Of a stretch of DNA of 64,000 nt, positions 11,322 to 22,853 are shown one piece after another. The stretch lies in NCBI GenBank assembly GCA_001939145.1, contig LSRX01000529.1, positions 147,765-211,764 on the forward strand, given 5' to 3'. The notes beneath the pieces are model-generated. The model searched no databases. It saw nothing but the letters and a program-made list of their open reading frames with translations, and was not told where the DNA came from. Position 1 is the first letter of the stretch. Each line of letters opens with the position of its first letter. This DNA is from Symbiodinium microadriaticum. Taxonomy: Eukaryota > Sar > Dinophyceae > Suessiales > Symbiodiniaceae. Both the position numbers and the translations under genes were made by a program.

Positions 11322-11654
11322 TAAGTCTTGCTGATACAGGGCGTAAGGGGTTCTTGGGATTTAAAGGTTCCGTTCTTTTGAAGGCCTTTTTCCGTCTTGC
11401 AAGAAGTCGGAGAAGGAATCCGGGTTTAGGGCTGTAAGATTCTAGGAAGCTTGTCCGGGGACTGTGGGATTTAAGCTCGGTTCAGGGCCCTAAGCTTTAG
11501 GATTTCGGGGTTGGGGGGGCTCAGGATTTAGGCACTTTAGAGTGTAATTAGACTGAGCTTTCGGAGTATTGGAGTTGTAGCAACATACCTCCAGACAACT
11601 CTACTGTCACGCTGGCTACGATGCAATCTAAACGTTGTTTTCGAGTCTTGCTGC
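11322..11654. other. No gene recognised
   Basis: Isolated TTTAGGG-like units occur, but there is no exon I could defend before the triplet array. Confidence 0.4.
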
Positions 11655-11822
<168 letters not shown>

Positions 11823-13190
11823 CAATGCTAGCAGCAGCTGCTGCCTGTGAAGCCGTTGCCGTCGTCATCCCAGTGAGTGGCGGTGTAGTGCTCGCGATCC
11901 GTGATTTTCGGGAGGCAATGCCACGCTGCGTAAGGTGGTCGAAGCATCCAGGAGCCATGGTTGCATGTCAAGCAAACTGCCAAACCCCGCTATAGAAGCC
12001 AGGCTACGACGCTCTGAAAACTCTCTGAAAAGCAAAGCCCCTCGTCTGGCAAGCGCACTGGGATGAGTGATGCCATGCAACCGCCTCAGCAGTGCTGTTT
12101 GTTCTCCGGATCATGGGTAGTCCGGAGTCATCAGTACAACGGAAGAACCGCGAATCCTACGGGTCTACTTGCAACCTGTGCCCTCCGCAGAATACGAGCG
12201 GTCAAACGGATGTAACCCAGAATGTCCGGGCCGTTTCTCACATGCTACGTCGTAGAACTCCACCCTAAACCCCCATACACGATACATGTGGGTACCCATG
12301 TAGAAACTTCTCTGAGGGCCGCGGCGGTGATCGCCGCCTTGGACTTGCCGACCTTGCAGGCCACCCAAGCGGTGACCTTTCGCATGTCGGTGGAAGGGGC
12401 CCCCTGTTCAACAGGTTTTGGGGGACATGGTACCCTAACCGTAAAACTTATAGAAGCTGAATGAGGGAGTTACGAACGCCAGGCATGCGACTGGCATTTT
12501 TTGATACCGGACATGACAATCACGAGACTGCCAACGACACACACACACACACGCACAGCGACAGAAACAAACAGCATATGCACTCCTTTTCGCAAGAAGA
12601 TGGACCGTGATTGCCAATAGCAATGCGCATTAAGCAAACCAAGTAGCACTGCCGTGTCAACCAGTACAGCCATGTTAGCCATATGCAAGCAGGCTGCTAC
12701 CCCAAACCTGGGGTAGTGATGGCAGTCGCCCCAGCAGCAGCATGCGGAAACTCATGAACTCGCATGAACTTGAAGTGGGCATGGTCGCGCAACCTTCCAT
12801 CTTTACTGAACTGCATGTAAACCGTTACTGCTGTTTCTATTTTGGTCAGGCTTATGAGCTGCGATAGGGCGGATGGTGTTTCGGATTCAAATCCCAGCTG
12901 CCAGAGGCTCACGATGACTTACCCGGTGCACCCGCATGTGTAATGCATGCATAGATATGTCACAGCCATGGTTCTTGATCAGATCTTCCCGGGATATGCC
13001 AGACAAACGCAAAAGGAACTGTGATCAAATTCAAGGGAGCTTACCCACCTCAGTTTGCATTTACCCCGAAATTTCGAAACCTGTTCGAATCATTATGGCC
13101 CTCTGCCATCCAGGCTTCAGAGCGTGTCCCTCAAAATACTAAACATCGCTCAGCAGCCGCCCGGGGTCTTCACGCAGGCTTCTAACTCTC
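11823..13190. other. No gene recognised
   Basis: Unique-looking sequence with an (AC)n microsatellite at 12537-12554. Open frames up to about 80 residues exist on both strands and mutually overlap. No conserved motif was recognised. Confidence 0.45.
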
Positions 13191-13490
13191 AGCCCTAAGC
13201 CCGAAATCCTAAACCCTAAATTCCCAATCCCAAGCACCCTGGACACTAAACCCTAAACACCCTAAGCCCAAAGCGCCTAAGCCCTAAACCCTAAATTCCC
13301 AATCCTAGTTGACACCCTGAATCCTAAACCCGAAATCCCAAACCCTCAATCCTACTTAGCCTCCAATCTCTCCTAGGATTCCACGCCTGAGGCTCATAGT
13401 GACACACGGCCGTGTCCTTGGAGGCCAGCCCTGCGCACAAGGCTGCTTCCTCTGAAATTAGGGTTTAGGTTTGGGGTTTAGGGTTTCCAT
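13191..13490. repeat. Degenerate CCCTAAA/TTTAGGG repeats around an island
   Basis: CCCTAAA variants run at 13196-13350 and TTTAGGG units at 13458-13488. The island between them (about 13374-13449) is open on the minus strand after a TTTCAG acceptor and encodes a stretch containing AALCAGLASKDTAVCHYE. It may be an exon of an unknown gene. Confidence 0.5.
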
Positions 13491-14955
13491 GGGGATGGAC
13501 CCTACTTTGAAACTTATCCTGCTGCTGCGGGGAGGTCTCACTGTCATACACACGCTACCCGGAATTCTCTATTTTCGCAAGTTCTGCCAACGCATGCGCG
13601 ACATGACGATAGCAATCTAATCATCATCAGAAAACCACCATCGAGAACGACCGCAATTGCCACCGCGAAAATCCAAAGCGCGAGACAAGTAAATGAGCAC
13701 AGTCTACCTCTCATGTTGTGCGCTCATCCTGACATCATCAGCATCATCATCATCATCATCAGCAGCAGCATCACTGTCATCATCTTCAGCACCACCATCA
13801 CCGCCATCATCATAATCATTGTCACGCGATCGTTTATGCAACTGCCGCCGCCGTCTGTTGACGTCACCACCAGTCTCATCCTAACTGTCCTACCTATTGG
13901 ACTTGCGATGCCTACAGCGAAGCGCTCGCCGTCCGGAGCCCAGGCAGCGCAGAGTGCCGCACCTTGGTTTGTGAGAGCCAATGTCTGCGAGAGTCCGGTC
14001 TTGAAGGCTCAGAGCTTGTCGGAAGGTATCACAAGCAAGTCTCGTAGGGACGGTGCAACGACGAGGAAGACTACAGTACCAGCACTCTTGCTTTTGGAGC
14101 TGTACGTTTAAAACATTTTAAAGCCTATGCTGTGTTTGCTTACCGAGACAACGTTAGCTTTCGGTCGAAATAAGGGTTTGCAGCTTGGCTAGTTTTGCTT
14201 AGTTGTTATGATGGTGATGGCTGCAATACATTTTAGATCGATTTGGCCTGTCTCACTCGCCTCGTAAACAATTAATCCCCTTTCAATTTGTTAAAGCTAT
14301 CCAAGCCAGAACAGACCGAGCTCTCAGTGAGGTTCTCCTTCAGTTCAGGAACTCCTCGACATGTGCCGCGAAGTCTGTAAATGGTAAGCCAGGGTTCATA
14401 CGTTCAGACTGTCACCGAGGCCCTTTGCAAATTGCTGGCAACTGCGATTAAGCATGGCATAGAAAGTGTCGCAAGACTTGTGACCTGTGTGGCTGAATAC
14501 TCAAGTTCTCTTGTTGAACTGGTGGCCAAGTGACACACCGGTGCTCTCATGTAGATACAAGCTACGTAGATAGATAAATGAGTGGTGGATTGATGAATGG
14601 ATAGATGAACGGAGAACCATACACAACGTTGGACGGTGGTGGAGGGACCCTCTCAGCATGTTCTTCTTATCTTGGGGGTTAACAGCATCTCTGTCGTGCT
14701 CCGCATTGGTAGTGAAGGCTGCGTCTGGAACACAAAGGCGATGAGTTCGGACGCACCCAGCAAGACCTACAGACGATGTATAAACTAGGGAACAAACAAG
14801 CAACCATATTAGGCAAGAGTATCCAAGCCCTATAAGCCTTAAACCGAATACCCGGTAAAGATGGGAAAGGCGGGCCTCGTATGCTTCTGAGCACCCTGCG
14901 GGGAGCTTTCAGCTCCACATTCACAGACCTGACACAAATTTGAGTTTATAGGACT
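13491..14955. other. No gene recognised; ATC-rich microsatellite
   Basis: ATC/CAT repeats at 13733-13815 generate the apparent Ile/Ser and Met frames there. A plus frame continues to 14111 but is led by the repeat. The rest shows only short open frames. Confidence 0.5.
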
Positions 14956-14957
14956 TA

Positions 14958-15028
14958 CCCAGAGGCTCCTAAGTAGTTCCTTTTTGTGGTTCATATTTAG
15001 AATCCTATAAGGTAATTCCCCAAAAGGA
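14958..15028. mobile_element. Truncated family C TIR element
   Basis: Its first 70 or so bases are almost identical to the nested copy at 22740-22829, from CCCAGAGGCTCCTAAGTAG through AGAATCCTATAAGGTAAT to CCCCAAAAGGA. The right terminal repeat is missing and the sequence changes to GGGGTGGAAGG. TA precedes the left end. Confidence 0.75.
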
Positions 15029-15620
15029 GGGGTGGAAGGGGGGGTCTAATGACGTCCACTCGACCGTCGTCGTAAGCAGCAGCACCACCATCAGCACCAC
15101 CGACCACCGCCGCCACCGTCCACGTCGTCGTAAGCAACACCACTACCAACACCACGATGTTCCGGTTCAATGCTCAGAAGCAGCTATGGACGGAGCTGAG
15201 TCGGCTGGCCGACTCGAAGAACAAGGACTACAAAAAGTGACAAAAAGAAGGCACAAAAAAGGGTGCCTACAGAAATTCGCTTCGCCAAGCTACAAATATA
15301 CCGCCAAAACCAGTGTTTTGTGGCTTCGGCAAGCCAAAGCCTGGTAAAACTGATGTATTCGAAGCATTCAAAGCAAGCCGTCTAGTCAAGCCTCTGCACA
15401 AAACCACACGTTTACCGACATTTCCTGAAAACGCCGCCGCCGACCATGGTGCCAAAACACCATGGTCACTAAAGGGCGCGTTACCTTTAATTTTAGGGTT
15501 TAGGGTTTAGGGCTCTTCCCTTTTGGGGTTCCACTCCCGTGGGCACTTCCGTTTCGGCTTCCGCTGTAGCTTCCGCTCTAAGTCCAAATGTCATCCTTAA
15601 AAGAGTAACCTTACACTCCA
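15029..15620. other. No gene recognised; triplet-rich stretch
   Basis: CGT/CAC triplet-rich sequence at 15055-15150 contains the motif CGTCGTCGTAAGCA twice. A TTTAGGG pair lies at 15494-15511. A plus-strand frame (15313-15510) is open and runs into the telomere-type repeat; its content is not recognised. Confidence 0.45.
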
Positions 15621-15729
15621 CCCAGAGAACCCAATACCCCTGAATTAAGGAATATACGTTAAATTGTAGGGACCTTAATATTATGATTTAAGGTATATTC
15701 CTTGATTACAGGGGATTGGGTTCTCTGGG
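15621..15729. mobile_element. Family D TIR element, copy 1
   Basis: The inverted ends are CCCAGAGAACCCAATACCCC at left and GGGGATTGGGTTCTCTGGG at right, with an internal inverted GGAATATA motif. The element is flanked by CA on each side, so a 2-bp target duplication is possible. No ORF. Confidence 0.8.
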
Positions 15730-15901
15730 CACATTGATGCCAATCCCTGTACTTTGAAATTTCATGCAAAGCAACTGTAGCCAGCTACAAGAAGCACGGA
15801 CCAACAATTCTGCGGGTTCCGAAACCGACGCCTGAACGCGACAGGGCATCCGAAACCGATGCTGAAACCGGGACCTGGAATCCGGAGCGGGACCCGAAAC
15901 T

Positions 15902-16040
15902 GAAAGCCCGGCAGCACCAGAACCCAAACCGGACGTGGAAGCGGTAAATCCAGTGCCCTCCAGAAATGAAACAGAAAGCCCGGCAGCACCGGCACCCAAA
16001 CTGGAAGCGGAAACGGTAAATCCGGGACCCTCCAGAAAAA
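15902..16040. repeat. 72-bp tandem duplication, possibly coding
   Basis: Two copies of a 72-base unit, starting at 15902 and 15974, differ at few positions. Because 72 is a multiple of three, any coding frame is preserved. The plus frame reads as a Pro/Glu/Ala-rich 24-residue repeat beginning ESPAAP, while the minus frame reads as Gly/Ser/Phe-rich. Neither has recognised homologues, and the surrounding sequence on plus stops at about 15861 and 16117. Confidence 0.6.
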
Positions 16041-17216
16041 GTAAAGTCCTGAGCCAAAACACACCATCTCGGGTTCCGGGTCGGGTTCTGTTTCGGATTC
16101 CAAGGTCCGGTTTCTGAATCCGTGTCGGATGCCCCCTCGGTTCCGCTCGTTTTCGGGCGTCGGTTTCGGAACTCGCCCGAGCCGCATCCAGGGCCAACGG
16201 GCCGGGGGGGGCCAAGGCCGGGGTGGTGGGAGGTATGGCGTGGGTGTGCTTGCAGACCACAAAATGCACCGCAGAGTCAGCATGGCTTACAAAAACCTGC
16301 AAAGAAGCGGAAGACGATGCAAGGAAAAACATAAAGCTGAACCTCGACAGCGGAACCCCGAACGGCAGGCTGCGGAGAAGCGGAAAGCAAAATGGAAACA
16401 ACAATGGAAGATTAAATATGCCTCGTTGCCCAAGTGAGCATCATAACCCTAGGGTCCAGTTGCTTAAAACATGAGTTTCCGGGTTGCGCAATATTTGACT
16501 AGCAACCTACCACTTAGGCACCTGAAATCGTCAAGCAAGTATTGAAACAAACACATCAAGTTCACTGGCGCCAAGCAAGGAAACCTACCAGTATCCTTAG
16601 ACAACCTGAGTGAAGCATATCCGTAGGTAGACACAGAGTTTGTTGATCGAGTCATCACAAGTGGCAGCGGTCTGATTGATTTTATCAGTCTCATGCCCCT
16701 CCTGAGCAATGTACCGTTGCAGTGTGGAGAACGAAGCTGATTCGTTATTCTCACTGCAGAGGCAGCGATGTCGAATCAAGGGTAACTCAGAGAACAAGTC
16801 AAGGGGATGGGAGCCTCAAAAGATTATTCCTTAACCTCGAAACCTTAAACCCACCCGCTTGAGGGCAGCAAGCAGAAAGGGCCTCCAACTTCCATCTCCG
16901 GACCGCTCCCAGACGAAAGCCGTCCGATCCTATCACAGCAAACAGCACTGCACCTCAATCAAAACCTGTTGTCGTTGTTTCAATGGAACTTGCAGCTGTA
17001 CAGATTAGAGGGCCTGGAATCTAGGCCTTGTGGATTAGGTTATTCCGGGATGATCTACCTCAAGAGAAGGCTCTCGTCCTGCTTCGTCTTATGGCTGAGA
17101 ACGTATCAATGTGGAAGTTGCAACTAACACCTGCGGCTTGGGCCTGCGTGACCCGGATCTCGGGACTGGCTCTCTGCGGAGTTGCACCTGCGACCTACGA
17201 TAGCTTGACCCAAGAA
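16041..17216. other. No firm gene; two plus-strand candidate frames
   Basis: The plus frame ending at 16437 codes a strongly basic tail (KEKHKAEPRQRNPERQAAEK and onward) before a stop. Another plus frame (17028-17240) reads PQEKALVLLRLMAENVSMW and continues in a protein-like way until the family D element at 17217. Neither has a recognised family, and no start or splice context is clear. Confidence 0.3.
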
Positions 17217-17320
17217 CCCAGAGAGCCCAATACCGCTTAATTAAGGAATACAGCGTATAATATTAAGGCCAGTATAATTTAAGATATATTCCTTAATTAA
17301 GGGGTATTGGGCTCTCTGGG
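17217..17320. mobile_element. Family D TIR element, copy 2
   Basis: The ends CCCAGAGAGCCCAATACC and GGTATTGGGCTCTCTGGG are inverted repeats and closely match the copy at 15621-15729. AA flanks both sides, a possible 2-bp duplication. The interior contains ATTAAGGAATA and TATTCCTTAAT as a second inverted pair. Confidence 0.8.
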
Positions 17321-18299
17321 AACACCGAGAGCGCCGGGTGGTCTTCCAAAGCCAGCAGCTTCCAGGCGTTGCAGTGAAGACTTCTGTTGCTTCAGGCTGT
17401 GGGGTTGCACGCCATTACGCTGGACACTATGGATGATAAGGCTACATCCAACTTAGTTGGCCCACAGCCTCCAGGTCCTTGGAGTTGGCAAAGATCTTGG
17501 ATAGGATTCGGCAGCAGGAGCCCGCCGAAGAATCACAACCACAAGACAGCGCACCAAAAAGGAGCCATCCAGGCTAGAAAGTTGGGGCAGCTCAAAATTG
17601 GGAAAGCTGGCAGAGATTGGCTGCTGCGCTTGCGGCCAGGCCTCGAGGGGCGATGTTTTTTTTTGTGGGCACTTAGCCGACGCTGGCCAGACCACGGATC
17701 TCAACGCAAGGCTGGTAGCTTCTGCCTCTGAGGGATAACCGCCTGCAGTCCGTGCTGTTGACCCGCCCGAACGGTCAGCTGACCCGGGCCGAACAGTTCT
17801 ACCACAGCATCACTGGCTGCAGCCCGCCAAAGCCAACCTGACCAGACTGGAGAAGGCGTTCTTTCAATTTTAAGTACAGGAGTGGCTGGCCCACGTGCCT
17901 GTGACTGTCCGGGGCCGGCGTCGCAACGGGAACCGACTACGTGCCGGTGACAGCCCTGGAGCTGGGACTGTCCCGACGAGCGAGGCGCAGGTGTCTCTTT
18001 CATCTTTCCTCTCCCTCTCTCTATCTATCTCTCTTCCGTGGGAACCGGGGAAAAACCCGCTCTGCCGCACGCACCCTGCATCCCGAAACTCTCCCAAATC
18101 TCTGCAACGCTTGTAAGATTCCACCCTCACCCCCAAACCCTCAACCCAAGTCCCTAGACTCTACGCCCTTATCCCAAGGACCCCCAAACTTCCCCCCATA
18201 TTTGCAAGTAACCCTCAAGGGGGATCTCCTCCGAGGCTGATAGCAGCCTCCCGTGGCAGGACCAGTCGAGACCTGCTCAGGAAACTCTTTCCACTGTTT
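17321..18299. other. No gene recognised
   Basis: Opposite-strand frames at 17387-17731 and 17453-17704 overlap and cannot both be real. A CTATCT microsatellite lies at about 18008-18034. Nothing else was recognised. Confidence 0.4.
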
Positions 18300-18445
18300 A
18301 AAGGGGCTTGTAGGGTTCAGGAATTAGGGTTTCGGGGTTTAGGGGCTTTGAGGGTGTAGGAATTAGGGTTTGGGGGTTTGGGTTTTGTTTTGGGGTTTAG
18401 GAATTAGGGTTGAGGGCTTTGGCTATAGGGTGTAGGATTTAGGGT
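18300..18445. repeat. Degenerate TTTAGGG repeats
   Basis: TTTAGGG, ATTAGGGTTT and GGGTTTGGG variants repeat on the plus strand with the recurring phrase GGAATTAGGGTT. Confidence 0.75.
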
Positions 18446-20266
18446 TAACATGAGGTAACTAACGATGATGATGATTCTCTAGAAACTATCATTATCATCA
18501 TGACTTTGATTTTGACTATGACTCGTACCATGATTGATAGTCTGAATGCTACAGTTAGTATAACGGTCGCAGAAAGCCGAAAAGAACTACTATACAAGTG
18601 GCCATAAGGATTACTATCTAAAGGATGTGCCGCTTGCAGCTAAAGGTTTAGGGCAGATCTAACTCCGTGAAGCCCGAACCTCAAATTCAATTTAAGGTTT
18701 TGGGGGTACGGTTTAACGAACGGCGGCAAGTGGGGACACAGGGTTCACGGAGGAGGGGCTGTACTTCAGTGATTGAGGACTAAAAGACGGGTGTCTCGGA
18801 GGCTATTTAGTGTACTCGTTGCACTTCTGCGCAGCGGGCATCAGCTTAATATAGAGGCCTGACTAATTGCCTGTATCATTCCTTATAAATTAGTGTCCAA
18901 ATTTACATATATATATATATATTGTATTTCCCTCTCTCGATTCATTCATGTTTTTACTCGCTTATCTAATTACGTTTATTCTAGTAGAATATACTCACAA
19001 ACCCTATTCCAAAATTCAGGCCCCCGGGGCTCTCAGGCTAAGCGTGTTCGCGGCTTCAGGTTTGGCCTTCTTAGGGTTCAGGGTTTAGGGTAACAAAAGG
19101 GATAGACGGATAGACACCATCCCAGATCATACAATACAACAATCAAGATTTACCACACTAAGCTCTAGGCACGCCAACTTAGGTGCTTGGGCCTAGGGTT
19201 TGGGATCTCCATTTTGAGGCTCAATTTGTCGCTTCATTTTTTATACTCAATTTGTCGCTTGTGCTCATAACGGCTTTGCTGCCAGTATCAGGTGTCTGTA
19301 TGACTGCATTGCTGCCAATGTTGCACTTGGCGCTAGATTTTTCGCTGCCTAGGTTGGCCTAGTGCATGCATCTGCCTTGCCCCGCCCCAAACTTTCCCTC
19401 TGCGAGACCGTGGCCCGGCCTGTGACTCGCTGCGAATGCTTCTGCAGCACGTGGGTTCGCTGGTACTGCAGTCCAGGGCTCTTGCAGTCTTGCGGCGACA
19501 GATTTTTCATGCAGCTGAGTTAGAGATGAAGGTTTTTGCTGTTGGCAGCGACAAAAAGCCTACGGTTCTTCTGAAAACTCATGGTCTCTAGCACAGATCC
19601 ATCGATCCTGATTTCAAAAGCCTCTCACACAAGCCCTTGTGGTATCCCCCCCAACACCTGCAAAGGTCCCCCGACGCTTAGACTACGATCATCTACAGTC
19701 GCAAAGGTGACTTAGGAGCAAGCCCTGAACCCTAAACCCAGTTCTCTGGGAAGGCTCCTTTTCGGAAACCAGCTCGAAGATGAAGATCTCTTCCGTGTTT
19801 GGACCTTGCCCGGGGTAATTGGCATCTTACATGTTTTGGGTTTCAGGTTCATGGTTTAGGGTATTCGAGTTCACGAAAAACTTAGCAGACACCGAGGTCA
19901 CCGAAGGACCCATCGCACGGATCCCACAAGGAACGCAAATCCTGTTTCCTCAAGTTACCTCGTAGGGTCTAGGAGTCTAGGGCCTAGGGTTTAGGGCTCA
20001 CCCACCAATTGCGTACCGAAAGGCAAAGTGCCAGCAACTGCTCGTCTTGGGACACTGCCTCAGCACAGAGCAAGCATCAGCACAAGTCGACCCAACTCAC
20101 CTGCCTGTCCCCTTTCCCCTCCCGAATCGTGTTTACCAGCAACATGCTGTCAGGTGCTGCAGACTTTCTTCCGCAAGGTCGTTTGCTGCAACTCGGCACC
20201 AAACACACAGATGCGCAAGAAATTTGTTCGGCTGGAAAGCTCTCTGGCTTGTCCCTGGCTCTCGCC
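18446..20266. other. No gene recognised
   Basis: Only short open frames occur. A TA microsatellite lies at 18905-18922. The phrase TCAATTTGTCGCTT is repeated at about 19227 and 19247. Isolated TTTAGGG units occur at 19082 and 19988. The last part of the interval may include the 3' untranslated region of the minus-strand membrane-protein gene. Confidence 0.45.
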
Positions 20267-22536
20267 TCAGATTGCCTCACGGCTTACGCAACTTTTGGGG
20301 CACCATGTGACAGAGTCTGAGTCATTCGAGTCAGCACAGCCACATGTCTCTGGGCAGAGCGCGGTCAGCGGGCGAAGCTTCACATCGCGCTGCCCGTTGT
20401 GGGTCCAGGGATAGAAGTTGCAAAACCTGGGGACTGGGATAAGACTACAGTTCCCCTGCAAATACTGCCTCAGACTGTCGCCACTGCCAGTCCAATATAC
20501 GGTCCAGAAGCGCTGCCAAGCTTCCTGGCGTCGCGCTTCGCCCGTGAAGTCCTGGCACGGGGCCTGATCCAAACTTTCCCTGAAGGCCCCCACTGTACCT
20601 CTGCATTGCTCGAGGCAGCCGTAGTCAAAGGTGACGCCGCTGTCTGCGGCGTTGCAGCCGCAGGTGTCAGGACACAAAACGCGCACCAATGGCATGGCCA
20701 TGTCGTCGCACAAGGTTCTTGCTTGGGTGCAGTTGGTGGCACCCGTCATCGCCGTCAGGGATTGCCACGCCCAGCCGGTAAATGCAGCGAACGTAGAACT
20801 TGCAGGCCCCCACGCAGGAATTTCGCTCCCGGGATAATACACGATGCCGCCAATCTCTTGATCACGACAAGCAACAGGCATACTGGCGAAGTTCAAGGGT
20901 GATTTCACCCAATCTGACAGTTGGTTTACCCCGTCCTCACTGTGCGGAACAATCGGGCTTTCATCATCCTCCTGGACCCTGCCCCAGCTACCGCCCACTC
21001 GTGCGAAGGCGTCCAGATCGTACTTGGAAACCACATCATCCAACACCTCACGCATCCCAGGAATCTCGAAGCCTGCGTGCGCCTTGAAGGGCTTCGTATC
21101 AGCTACAGCAACGAGGCCGAGTTCCGGGTGAATGCCGTGCACGAAATCCTGGCTGCCGCCGCAAAGAAGGTCCTTGGCCTGCTGGGCTTCTTTGGCATTA
21201 TGGATGACGTTGCACCCGATGAAGAGGACCAGGACAAGGGTCATTGTGAAGAGTTTCAGAATGCAGTAGACATCCACTCCTGTTGAATTGAACAGATCTT
21301 TCGGGAGGAGCTTCTTTCGCACATCAATCAAGACACACCACTGCCAAACAACGATGGTAGGACAATGAAGTGTGAAGCAACTTCTTTAATAACATGTGCT
21401 CGTAAGACATGAATTACACAAAGCACTTTGCTCTCCTGCCCAAGTCTTTCTGTGGCCGACTTGGAGCGCGCGAATCGAGGACATGAGCTCGATGGCGTGA
21501 CGTGTTTTGGTGCCAGGACCTGGAGGAAACGCAGTCAGGCGGAAGTTCAAGGAAGAAGCATTGAACGAATCCTGCAAGTGTCGGCTGACTGCTTTGACTG
21601 CTTTTGATTCTTGATTCACTGCTCCCTGCCACCTTGAACAGGAGCTCGTCAATCTCCAGAATAAACAACAGAGCGACAGCATTGAGCAAGATGTCCTTGA
21701 TGTCAGGGGTAACTGCGAGCCAACACGCTCCGGCCCAACCCAGGGACACCGCGATACCTGTGCGTACCATTAACATGACAGTCAGCAAAAAGAGGCGGCC
21801 GCAGCTGATGCTCTGCAAGACCCGAGTTTTTTCGTGGGCTGACTCTGTCAAAACCAGGGTTTGTCTGCGAGGCAGTCGCCAGACGGACCAGGTAAAGCTC
21901 CAAATGCTTTGCAACTCCGCAGTGATGTTGAAAATCCAGATTGTCAATGCACAGCTGGACAATACAACCCCGACGCCAAGGCCATCGGCACCTGGGAACA
22001 AGGGATGGAGGTACTTGTTAACTTCGTCCAGCAACTGAAATTGCCACCATGCGCGGTCAACCAGTCCCCCGTTGCAAATCTTTGCAACTAGCGAAGACCC
22101 AGCATCGGGAGTCCAGGTAGTTGATATTGTGCCCGTACAAAACACGCCAGTCCCTCAAATCACCCAATTTGTACTTGTCATCCTTGTCCAAGAAGAAATT
22201 GAAAACAATCCAGATAGAAAGAAGTTGTAGGCTGGCACTGATCATCACGCCTAGGATGATTATCAGTGTTCCCGCTAGGCCTGTCATGTCCAGCCCTGCC
22301 AACAGCAGGGCATCCCAAAATGAGGATTCCAAGGAGTGGTAGGTCATAATCGGGCTGCTCGTCTTCCCTTCGCACTCCATGGACTCAGAGACGCTGCTCT
22401 GCTCAGTCGGCTCTGCTTGAAGGCGGTATTTCAACCTCAGCAACTCAGAGCGAAGCTCCTGGTTTTCTGCCTCCACCTTCGCTTCCAAGCGTTCGAGTCG
22501 CCGCAGGATCTCCGGCTCTGCAGGGCTACCCTCCAT
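20267..22536 (-). CDS. Polytopic membrane protein with coiled coil and two ShKT-like Cys clusters
   Basis: The best model has three exons, 22536-21633, 21571-21425 and 21340-20267, joined by a 61-bp GT-AG intron and an 84-bp GC-AG intron, all phase 0. It starts at ATG 22536 and encodes about 707 residues. It works only if one base is skipped in CCC at 22107-22109, where the frame moves from HNINYLDS to DAGSSLVAKIC. Residues 8-45 form a heptad coiled coil (RRLERLEAKVEAENQELR). About five membrane segments follow, for example LAGTLIIILGVMISASL, LFLLTVMLMVRTGIAV and ILKLFTMTLVLVLF. The C-terminal part has two Cys clusters ending LCPDTCGC and LCPETCGC, each preceded by spaced Cys as in ShKT domains. 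I believe similar multi-membrane proteins are common in dinoflagellates, but I cannot name a function. The frameshift may be a sequence error or a true lesion. Confidence 0.75.
22107..22109 (-). other. Apparent +1 frameshift in homopolymer
   Basis: On the minus strand the run CTCCCGAT must lose one C for the upstream and downstream coding frames of the membrane-protein gene to join. With that correction exon 1 is 903 bases, exactly 301 codons, and both introns fall in phase 0. Confidence 0.7.
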
Positions 22537-22715
22537 TGGGCCCGACCCAAAAAAATCGCTCTACAAGTAGCAACCATCTCTGGGCCAAAAACATCCAGGA
22601 ACGCTTTTGGGGCCGAGAAAAGGAGGATCCAGGCCCTCAGCCGAGGGGTTTTTTTCCTCGAAGCCACACAGCCCTCAGAGGGAACCCGGAAGTCGCCGAG
22701 CATGGCGCTACCTTC

Positions 22716-22853
22716 CCCTAACCCCGCAGGTACCTACTACCCAGAGGCTCCTAAGTAGTTCCTTTTTGTGGTTCATATTTAGAATCCTATAAGGTAATCC
22801 CCAAAAGGAACTACTAAGGAGCCTATGGGTATATAGGGTACTAGAGTCCCTAA
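22716..22853. mobile_element. Family E TIR element interrupted by family C
   Basis: The left part, CCCTAACCCCGCAGGTACCTACTA, matches the family E copies at 34854 and 35680. The sequence resumes after the family C insert with TATAGGGTACTAGAGTCCCTAA, which matches the centre of family E. The far TIR is degraded. The insert splits the element at a TA. Confidence 0.75.
22740..22829. mobile_element. Family C TIR element nested in family E
   Basis: Ninety bases with inverted ends CCCAGAGGCTCCTAAGTAGTT and AACTACTAAGGAGCCTATGGG. It is flanked by TA at 22738-22739 and 22830-22831, and removing it plus one TA restores the expected family E sequence CTACTATATAGGG. That is direct evidence of insertion with TA duplication. 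It lies about 200 bp upstream of the membrane-protein start codon. Confidence 0.9.

Noticed and set aside
12884..12910. A tRNA T-arm-like motif (GGATTCAAATCCC)
   Set aside because: The flanking bases do not pair into a T stem and no cloverleaf can be drawn around it.
15706..16404. A 232-residue minus-strand protein
   Set aside because: The frame crosses the family D element end and a 72-bp duplication, has Phe/Ser/Gly-rich low complexity, and the opposite strand is equally open.
20399..21286. Plus-strand frames up to 167 residues
   Set aside because: They are antisense to the membrane-protein exon 3, whose minus frame has membrane spans and Cys clusters.
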